Of a stretch of 64,000 nucleotides of DNA, positions 54,435 to 64,000 are shown piece by piece (the first letter of the stretch is position 1; each line of letters opens with the position of its first letter). This stretch comes from Vespa crabro. Lineage: Eukaryota; Arthropoda; Insecta; Hymenoptera; Vespidae. A model generated the notes under the pieces. It saw nothing but the letters and a program-made list of their open reading frames with translations, did not search any database and had not been told where the DNA came from. The stretch is from positions 20,821 through 84,820 of the forward strand of contig NW_025813624.1 of NCBI RefSeq assembly GCF_910589235.1, given 5' to 3'. Both the position numbers and the translations under genes were made by a program.

Positions 54435-57400
54435 AGATAAAATCGTGAAATCTTTAATAATACTTGTGTCACAGTTAGAAAAATGTTACCAATCGATTCA
54501 GAACATTGCATTTCATAAGATCAAACATCTATTTTATATTGGAATCAAAGTTTTTAACATTCTTTCATATCGTATATACGATTTTTCGCTCATATACGCG
54601 TATCGTCGAAAAACGAAAACTTGAAATCTCGTTCAATTTCAATGATTTTATATTCTATCGATGCAGAATAAAGAATATAACAAGAATATAACGTTTTTAC
54701 TATGTTTAAATACGCGTTTTCATATGATAATTGTCGAAAAACGTAATCGACATACGCGAATTTCGGTATATGCGAAGATAAAATCGTGAAATCTTTAATA
54801 ATACTTGTGCCACAGTTAGAAAAATGTTACCAATCGATTCAGAACATTGCATTTCATAAGATCAAACATCTATTTTATATTGGAATCAAAGTTTTTAACA
54901 TTCTTTCATATCGTATATACGATTTTTCGCTCATATACGCGTATCGTCGAAAAACGAAAACTTGAAATCTCGTTCAATTTCAATGATTTTATATTCTATC
55001 GATGCAGAATAAAGAATATAACAAGAATATAACGTTTTTACTATGTTTAAATACGCGTTTTCATATGATAATTGTCGAAAAACGTAATCGACATACGCGA
55101 ATTTCGGTATATGCGAAGATAAAATCGTGAAATCTTTAATAATACTTGTGCCACAGTTAGAAAAATGTTACCAATCGATTCAGAACATTGCATTTCATAA
55201 GATCAAACATCTATTTTATATTGGAATCAAAGTTTTTAACATTCTTTCATATCGTATATACGATTTTTCGCTCATATACGCGTATCGTCGAAAAACGAAA
55301 ACTTGAAATCTCGTTCAATTTCAATGATTTTATATTCTATCGATGCAGAATAAAGAATATAACAAGAATATAACGTTTTTACTATGTTTAAATACGCGTT
55401 TTCATATGATAATTGTCGAAAAACGTAATCGACATACGCGAATTTCGGTATATGCGAAGATAAAATCGTGAAATCTTTAATAATACTTGTGCCACAGTTA
55501 GAAAAATGTTACCAATCGATTCAGAACATTGCATTTCATAAGATCAAACATCTATTTTATATTGGAATCAAAGTTTTTAACATTCTTTCATATCGTATGT
55601 ACGATTTTTCGCTCACATACGCGTATCGTCGAAAAACGAAAACTTGAAATCTCGTTCAATTTCAATGATTTTATATTCTATCGATGCAGAATAAAGAATA
55701 TAACAAGAATATAACGTTTTTACTATGTTTAAATACGCGTTTTCATATGATAATTGTCGAAAAACGTAATCGACATACGCGAATTTCGGTATATGCGAAG
55801 ATAAAATCGTGAAATCTTTAATAATACTTGTGCCACAGTTAGAAAAATGTTACCAATCGATTCAGAACATTGCATTTCATAAGATCAAACATCTATTTTA
55901 TATTGTAATCAAAGTTTTTAACATTCTTTCATATCGTATATACGATTTTTCGCTCATATACGCGTATCGTCGAAAAACGAAAACTTGAAATCTCGTTCAA
56001 TTTCAATGATTTTATATTCTATCGATGCAGAATAAAGAATATAACAAGAATATAACGTTTTTACTATGTTTAAATACGCGTTTTCATATGATAATTGTCG
56101 AAAAACGTAATCGACATACGCGAATTTCGGTATATGCGAAGATAAAATCGTGAAATCTTTAATAATACTTGTGCCACAGTTAGAAAAATGTTACCAATCG
56201 ATTCAGAACATTGCATTTCATAAGATCAAACATCTATTTTATATTGGAATCAAAGTTTTTAACATTCTTTCATATCGTATATACGATTTTTCGCTCATAT
56301 ACGCGTATCGTCGAAAAACGAAAACTTGAAATCTCGTTCAATTTCAATGATTTTATATTCTATCGATGCAGAATAAAGAATATAACAAGAATATAACGTT
56401 TTTACTATGTTTAAATACGCGTTTTCATATGATAATTGTCGAAAAACGTAATCGACATACGCGAATTTCGGTATATGCGAAGATAAAATCGTGAAATCTT
56501 TAATAATACTTGTGCCACAGTTAGAAAAATGTTACCAATCGATTCAGAACATTGCATTTCATAAGATCAAACATCTATTTTATATTGGAATCAAAGTTTT
56601 TAACATTCTTTCATATCGTATATACGATTTTTCGCTCATATACGCGTATCGTCGAAAAACGAAAACTTGAAATCTCGTTCGATTTCAATGATTTTATATT
56701 CTATCGATGCAGAATAAAGAATATAACAAGAATATAACGTTTTTACTATGTTTAAATACGCGTTTTCATATGATAATTGTCGAAAAACGTAATCGACATA
56801 CGCGAATTTCGGTATATGCGAAGATAAAATCGTGAAATCTTTAATAATACTTGTGCCACAGTTAGAAAAATGTTACCAATCGATTCAGAACATTGCATTT
56901 CATAAGATCAAACATCTATTTTATATTGGAATCAAAGTTTTTAACATTATTTCATATCGTATATACGATTTTTCGCTCATATACGCGTATCGTCGAAAAA
57001 CGAAAACTTGAAATCTCGTTCAATTTCAATGATTTTATATTCTATCGATGCAGAATAAAGAATATAACAAGAATATAACGTTTTTACTATGTTTAAATAC
57101 GCGTTTTCATATGATAATTGTCGAAAAACGTAATCGACATACGCGAATTTCGGTATATGCGAAGATAAAATCGTGAAATCTTTAATAATACTTGTGCCAC
57201 AGTTAGAAAAATGTTACCAATCGATTCAGAAAATTGCATTTCATAAGATCAAACATCTATTTTATATTGGAATCAAAGTTTTTAACATTCTTTCATATCG
57301 TATATACGATTTTTCGCTCATATACGCGTATCGTCGAAAAACGAAAACTTGAAATCTCGTTCAATTTCAATGATTTTATATTCTATCGATGCAGAATAAA

Positions 57401-58919
57401 GAATATAACAAGAATATAACGTTTTTACTATGTTTAAATACGCGTTTTCATATGATAATTGTCGAAAAACGTAATCGACATACGCGAATTTCGGTATATG
57501 CGAAGATAAAATCGTGAAATCTTTAATAATACTTGTGCCACAGTTAGAAAAATGTTACCAATCGATTCAGAACATTGCATTTCATAAGATCAAACATCTA
57601 TTTTATATTGGAATCAAAGTTTTTAACATTCTTTCATATCGTATATACGATTTTTCGCTCATATACGCGTATCGTCGAAAAACGAAAACTTGAAATCTCG
57701 TTCAATTTCAATGATTTTATATTCTATCGATGCAGAATAAAGAATATAACAAGAATATAACGTTTTTACTATGTTTAAATACGCGTTTTCATATGATAAT
57801 TGTCGAAAAACGTAATCGACATACGCGAATTTCGGTATATGCGAAGATAAAATCGTGAAATCTTTAATAATACTTGTGCCACAGTTAGAAAAATGTTACC
57901 AATCGATTCAGAACATTGCATTTCATAAGATCAAACATCTATTTTATATTGGAATCAAAGTTTTTAACATTCTTTCATATCGTATATACGATTTTTCGCT
58001 CATATACGCGTATCGTCGAAAAACGAAAACTTGAAATCTCGTTCAATTTCAATGATTTTATATTCTATCGATGCAGAATAAAGAATATAACAAGAATATA
58101 ACGTTTTTACTATGTTTAAATACGCGTTTTCATAGGATAATTGTCGAAAAACGTAATCGACATACGCGAATTTCGGTATATGCGAAGATAAAATCGTGAA
58201 ATCTTTAATAATACTTGTGCCACAGTTAGAAAAATGTTACCAATCGATTCAGAACATTGCATTTCATAAGATCAAACATCTATTTTATATTGGAATCAAA
58301 GTTTTTAACATTCTTTCATATCGTATATACGATTTTTCGCTCATATACGCGTATCGTCGAAAAACGAAAACTTGAAATCTCGTTCAATTTCAATGATTTT
58401 ATATTCTATCGATGCAGAATAAAGAATATAACAAGAATATAACGTTTTTACTATGTTTAAATACGCGTTTTCATATGATAATTGTCGAAAAACGTAATCG
58501 ACATACGCGAATTTCGGTATATGCGAAGATAAAATCGTGAAATCTTTAATAATACTTGTGCCACAGTTAGAAAAATGTTACCAATCGATTCAGAACATTG
58601 CATTTCATAAGATCAAACATCTATTTTATATTGGAATCAAAGTTTTTAACATTCTTTCATATCGTATATACGATTTTTCGCTCATATACGCGTATCGTCG
58701 AAAAACGAAAACTTGAAATCTCGTTCAATTTCAATGATTTTATATTCTATCGATGCAGAATAAAGAATATAACAAGAATATAACGTTTTTACTATGTTTA
58801 AATACGCGTTTTCATATGATAATTGTCGAAAAACGTAATCGACATACGCGAATTTCGGTATATGCGAAGATAAAATCGTGAAATCTTTAATAATACTTGT
58901 GCCACAGTTAGAAAAATGT

Positions 58920-59398
58920 GACCAATCGATTCAGAACATTGCATTTCATAAGATCAAACATCTATTTTATATTGGAATCAAAGTTTTTAACATTCTTTCA
59001 TATCGTATATACGATTTTTCGCTCATATACGCGTATCGTCGAAAAACGAAAACTTGAAATCTCGTTCAATTTCAATGATTTTATATTCTATCGATGCAGA
59101 ATAAAGAATATAACAAGAATATAACGTTTTTACTATGTTTAAATACGCGTTTTCATATGATAATTGTCGAAAAACGTAATCGACATACGCGAATTTCGGT
59201 ATATGCGAAGATAAAATCGTGAAATCTTTAATAATACTTGTGCCACAGTTAGAAAAATGTTACCAATCGATTCAGAACATTGCATTTCATAAGATCAAAC
59301 ATCTATTTTATATTGGAATCAAAGTTTTTAACATTCTTTCATATCGTATATACGATTTTTCGCTCATATACGCGTATCGTCGAAAAACGAAAACTTGT
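58920..59398 (+). repeat. Long-range paired haplotype, member 2
   Basis: It has the same two rare changes as 27209/27687, at the same 478-bp spacing. Sequence beyond them does not keep matching: the right neighbour unit at 60302 carries markers of the 47.4-kb region instead. The shared segment is therefore short and embedded. Confidence 0.85.
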
Positions 59399-60301
59399 AA
59401 TCTCGTTCAATTTCAATGATTTTATATTCTATCGATGCAGAATAAAGAATATAACAAGAATATAACGTTTTTACTATGTTTAAATACGCGTTTTCATATG
59501 ATAATTGTCGAAAAACGTAATCGACATACGCGAATTTCGGTATATGCGAAGATAAAATCGTGAAATCTTTAATAATACTTGTGCCACAGTTAGAAAAATG
59601 TTACCAATCGATTCAGAACATTGCATTTCATAAGATCAAACATCTATTTTATATTGGAATCAAAGTTTTTAACATTCTTTCATATCGTATATACGATTTT
59701 TCGCTCATATACGCGTATCGTCGAAAAACGAAAACTTGAAATCTCGTTCAATTTCAATGATTTTATATTCTATCGATGCAGAATAAAGAATATAACAAGA
59801 ATATAACGTTTTTACTATGTTTAAATACGCGTTTTCATATGATAATTGTCGAAAAACGTAATCGACATACGCGAATTTCGGTATATGCGAAGATAAAATC
59901 GTGAAATCTTTAATAATACTTGTGCCACAGTTAGAAAAATGTTACCAATCGATTCAGAACATTGCATTTCATAAGATCAAACATCTATTTTATATTGGAA
60001 TCAAAGTTTTTAACATTCTTTCATATCGTATATACGATTTTTCGCTCATATACGCGTATCGTCGAAAAACGAAAACTTGAAATCTCGTTCAATTTCAATG
60101 ATTTTATATTCTATCGATGCAGAATAAAGAATATAACAAGAATATAACGTTTTTACTATGTTTAAATACGCGTTTTCATATGATAATTGTCGAAAAACGT
60201 AATCGACATACGCGAATTTCGGTATATGCGAAGATAAAATCGTGAAATCTTTAATAATACTTGTGCCACAGTTAGAAAAATGTTACCTATCGATTCAGAA
60301 C

Positions 60302-60642
60302 ATTGCATTTCATAAGATCAAACATCTATTTTATATTGGAATCAAAGTTTTTAACATTCTTTCATATCGTATATACGATTTATCGCTCATATACGCGTAT
60401 CGTCGAAAAACGAAAACTTGAAATTTCGTTCAATTTCAATGATTTTATATTCTATCGATGCAGAATAAAGAATATAACAAGAATATAACGTTTTTACTAT
60501 GTTTAAATACGAGTTTTCATATGATAATTGTCGAAAAACGTAATCGACATACGCGAATTTCGGTATATGCGAAGATAAAATCGTGAAATCTTTAATAATA
60601 CTTGTGCCACAGTTAGAAAAATGTTACCAATCGATTCAGAAC
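60302..60642 (+). repeat. Monomer with the CGATTTATCGC / AAATTTCG / ACGAGTTTTC haplotype
   Basis: A 60382 and A 60512, with the AAATTTCG change between them, match 47424-47554 at exactly 12958 bp (38 monomers) and also 51517-51647. It lacks GGAATAAAAG, which the other two carry upstream, so the copied tract starts within the unit. TTACCTATCG lies just before it. Confidence 0.85.
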
Positions 60643-63600
60643 ATTGCATTTCATAAGATCAAACATCTATTTTATATTGGAATCAAAGTTTTTAACATTC
60701 TTTCATATCGTATATACGATTTTTCGCTCATATACGCGTATCGTCGAAAAACGAAAACTTGAAATCTCGTTCAATTTCAATGATTTTATATTCTATCGAT
60801 GCAGAATAAAGAATATAACAAGAATATAACGTTTTTACTATGTTTAAATACGCGTTTTCATATGATAATTGTCGAAAAACGTAATCGACATACGCGCATT
60901 TCGGTATATGCGAAGATAAAATCGTGAAATCTTTAATAATACTTGTGCCACAGTTAGAAAAATGTTACCAATCGATTCAGAACATTGCATTTCATAAGAT
61001 CAAACATCTATTTTATATTGGAATCAAAGTTTTTAACATTCTTTCATATCGTATATACGATTTTTCGCTCATATACGCGTATCGTCGAAAAACGAAAACT
61101 TGAAATCTCGTTCAATTTCAATGATTTTATATTCTATCGTTGCAGAATAAAGAATATAACAAGAATATAACGTTTTTACTATGTTTAAATACGCGTTTTC
61201 ATATGATAATTGTCGAAAAACGTAATCGACAAACGCGAATTTCGGTATATGCGAAGATAAAATCGTGAAATCTTTAATAATACTTGTGCCACAGTTAGAA
61301 AAATGTTACCAATCGATTCAGAACATTGCATTTCATAAGATCAAACATCTATTTTATATTGGAATCAAAGTTTTTAACATTCTTTCATATCGTATATACG
61401 ATTTTTCGCTCATATACGCGTATCGTCGAAAAACGAAAACTTGAAATCTCGTTCAATTTCAATGATTTTATATTCTATCGATGCAGAATAAAGAATATAA
61501 CAAGAATATAACATTTTTACTATGTTTAAATACGCGTTTTCATATGATAATTGTCGAAAAACGTAATCGACATACGCGAATTTCGGTATATGCGAAGATA
61601 AAATCGTGAAATCTTTAATAATACTTGTGCCACAGTTAGAAAAATGTTACCAATCGATTCAGAACATTGCATTTCATAAGATCAAACATCTATTTTATAT
61701 TGGAATCAAAGTTTTTAACATTCTTTCATATCGTATATACGATTTTTCGCTCATATACGCGTATCGTCGAAAAACGAAAACTTGAAATCTCGTTCAATTT
61801 CAATGATTTTATATTCTATCGATGCAGAATAAAGAATATAACAAGAATATAACGTTTTTACTATGTTTAAATACGCGTTTTCATATGATAATTGTCGAAA
61901 AACGTAATCGACATACGCGAATTTCGGTATATGCGAAGATCAAATCGTGAAATCTTTAATAATACTTGTGCCACAGTTAGAAAAATGTTACCAATCGATT
62001 CAGAACATTGCATTTCATAAGATCAAACATCTATTTTATATTGGAATCAAAGTTTTTAACATTCTTTCATATCGTATATACGATTTTTCGCTCATATACG
62101 CGTATCGTCGAAAAACGAAAACTTGAAATCTCGTTCAATTTCAATGATTTTATATTCTATCGATGCAGAATAAAGAATATAACAAGAATATAACGTTTTT
62201 ACTATGTTTAAATACGCGTTTTCATATGATAATTGTCGAAAAACGTAATCGACATACGCGAATTTCGGTATATGCGAAGATAAAATCGTGAAATCTTTAA
62301 TAATACTTGTGCCACAGTTAGAAAAATGTTACCAATCGATTCAGAACATTGCATTTCATAAGATCAAACATCTATTTTATATTGGAATCAAAGTTTTTAA
62401 CATTCTTTCATATCGTATATACGATTTTTCGCTCATATACGCGTATCGTCGAAAAACGAAAACTTGAAATCTCGTTCAATTTCAATGATTTTATATTCTA
62501 TCGATGCAGAATAAAGAATATAACAAGAATATAACGTTTTTACTATGTTTAAATACGCGTTTTCATATGATAATTGTCGAAAAACGTAATCGACATACGC
62601 GAATTTCGGTATATGCGAAGATAAAATCGTGAAATCTTTAATAATACTTGTGCCACAGTTAGAAAAATGTTACCAATCGATTCAGAACATTGCATTTCAT
62701 AAGATCAAACATCTATTTTATATTGGAATCAAAGTTTTTAACATTCTTTCATATCGTATATACGATTTTTCGCTCATATACGCGTATCGTCGAAAAACGA
62801 AAACTTGAAATCTCGTTCAATTTCAATGATTTTATATTCTATCGATGCAGAATAAAGAATATAACAAGAATATAACGTTTTTACTATGTTTAAATACGCG
62901 TTTTCATATGATAATTGTCGAAAAACGTAATCGACATACGCGAATTTCGGTATATGCGAAGATAAAATCGTGAAATCTTTAATAATACTTGTGCCACAGT
63001 TAGAAAAATGTTACCAATCGATTCAGAACATTGCATTTCATAAGATCAAACATCTATTTTATATTGGAATCAAAGTTTTTAACATTCTTTCATATCGTAT
63101 ATACGATTTTTCGCTCATATACGCGTATCGTCGAAAAACGAAAACTTGAAATCTCGTTCAATTTCAATGATTTTATATTCTATCGTTGCAGAATAAAGAA
63201 TATAACAAGAATATAACGTTTTTACTATGTTTAAATACGCGTTTTCATATGATAATTGTCGAAAAACGTAATCGACATACGCGAATTTCGGTATATGCGA
63301 AGATAAAATCGTGAAATCTTTAATAATACTTGTGCCACAGTTAGAAAAATGTTACCAATCGATTCAGAACATTGCATTTCATAAGATCAAACATCTATTT
63401 TATATTGGAATCAAAGTTTTTAACATTCTTTCATATCGTATATACGATTTTTCGCTCATATAAGCGTATCGTCGAAAAACGAAAACTTGAAATCTCGTTC
63501 AATTTCAATGATTTTATATTCTATCGATGCAGAATAAAGAATATAACAAGAATATAACGTTTTTACTATGTTTAAATACGCGTTTTCATATGATAATTGT

Positions 63601-63711
63601 CGAAAAACGTAATCGACATACGCGAATTTCGGTATATGCGAAGATAAAATCGTGAAATCTTTAATAATACTTGTGCCACAGTTAGAAAAATGTTACCAAT
63701 CGATTCAGAAC

Positions 63712-64000
63712 ATTGCATTTCATAAGATCAAACATCTATTTTATATTGGAATCAAAGTTTTTAACATTCTTTCATATCGTATATACGATTTTTCGCTCAT
63801 ATACGCGTATCGTCGAAAAACGAAAACTTGAAATCTCGTTCAATTTCAATGATTTTATATTCTATCGATGCAGAATAAAGAATATAACAAGAATATAACG
63901 TTTTTACTATGTTTAAATACGCGTTTTCATATGATAATTGTCGAAAAACGTAATCGACATACGCGAATTTCGGTATATGCGAAGATAAAATCGTATATAC
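63712..64000 (+). repeat. Last partial monomer, leaving register in the final bases
   Basis: It follows the consensus to position 283 (ATCGT ending at 63994) and then reads ATATAC instead of GAAATC. ATCGTATATAC is monomer 65-75, so the sequence appears to jump between two ATCGT sites. Only six informative bases support this because the window stops here. Confidence 0.7.

Larger units (their letters stand above)
1..64000. repeat. Satellite DNA array, 341-bp monomer, about 188 tandem copies
   Basis: The same 341-bp unit recurs head to tail from the first base to the last, with no inversion and no interrupting sequence. Copies differ mostly by zero to a few substitutions. Net length change over the array is only -13 bp: three +1, five -1 and one -11 event. 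The consensus is 28.7% GC with 22 CpG. Because 341 is not a multiple of three, the reading frame shifts at every copy and no long open frame can cross the array. This is what is known of centromeric or pericentromeric satellites kept uniform by unequal exchange and gene conversion; the centromeric role itself is inference. I do not recognise the family by name. A bacterial or viral origin is very unlikely given the length and lack of genes. Confidence 0.98.

Noticed and set aside
300..63898. A recurring open frame of about 61 codons in most monomers, plus 60- to 90-codon variants
   Set aside because: It begins at TTG, recurs only because the satellite recurs, has no homology I recognise, and changes frame with each 341-bp step. 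Nonsense changes are present in the units starting near 1663, 11212, 25182, 25863, 41206, 47344, 51436, 52801 and 55869, and frameshifts near 22872 and 25648. Substitutions change residues freely. No coding selection is visible.
1..64000. CRISPR array
   Set aside because: The repeat is 341 bp and continuous, with no unique spacers between short repeats and no associated genes.
1..64000. rDNA, tRNA or histone gene cluster
   Set aside because: The unit is too short, has no recognisable rRNA or tRNA segments, and no coding frame.
1..64000. Transposon, long terminal repeat or Helitron-type origin
   Set aside because: I found no transposase or reverse transcriptase frame, no terminal inverted or long direct repeats other than the monomers, and no target-site duplication. 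Derivation from an element in the distant past cannot be excluded.
1..64000. Internal dimer structure (two 170-bp halves)
   Set aside because: The two halves of the consensus do not align beyond short words, so the 341-bp unit is not an obvious dimer.

Overview
The whole 64 kb window is one uninterrupted, head-to-tail satellite DNA array. The basic unit is 341 bp, always in the same orientation. There are 186 complete monomers, a partial one at the left edge (1-298) and a partial one at the right edge (63712-64000). No protein-coding gene, RNA gene, transposon, CRISPR array or non-satellite sequence could be supported on either strand. Here monomer position 1 is the A of the ATTGCATTTC that begins at 299. 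The consensus, counted by hand from 1322-1662, is 125 A, 118 T, 52 C and 46 G (28.7% GC). Against that low GC it carries 22 CpG, about three times expectation.

The organism is most probably a eukaryote, and this is constitutive heterochromatin such as centromeric or pericentromeric DNA. The evidence is the array length, the roughly two-nucleosome monomer, the very high identity between copies and the nested segmental duplications. AT-rich sequence with surplus CpG and no TpG/CpA surplus fits a genome without strong germline CpG methylation; Hymenoptera such as bees and ants are known for this, but that is only a weak taxonomic guess.

Layout. At 1-7 kb, ordinary monomers are mixed with a divergent subtype (five copies) and a block is repeated 16 monomers away. 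At 7-16 kb there is a mosaic of shared variants at 5-, 6- and 10-monomer spacings. At 16-31 kb there are duplications at 7-, 8- and 12-monomer offsets and one 330-bp monomer with an internal slippage deletion. At 31.3-40.5 kb, 27 consecutive monomers look identical. At 42-53 kb there is the clearest higher-order structure, a roughly 12-monomer (4.09 kb) block present twice plus a 6-monomer echo. At 53-64 kb the copies are near-consensus, with two haplotypes matching copies 13 kb and 31.7 kb away. The last six bases leave the monomer register, which suggests a rearrangement junction exactly at the window edge.

Inside each monomer the notable elements are a 17-bp motif matching 7 of the 9 conserved CENP-B box positions, perfect 14-bp and 10-bp palindromes, two potential hairpins, an 11-bp tandem duplication, three copies of ATACGCG and two of GTCGAAAAACG. 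The recurrent open frame of about 61 codons is judged spurious.
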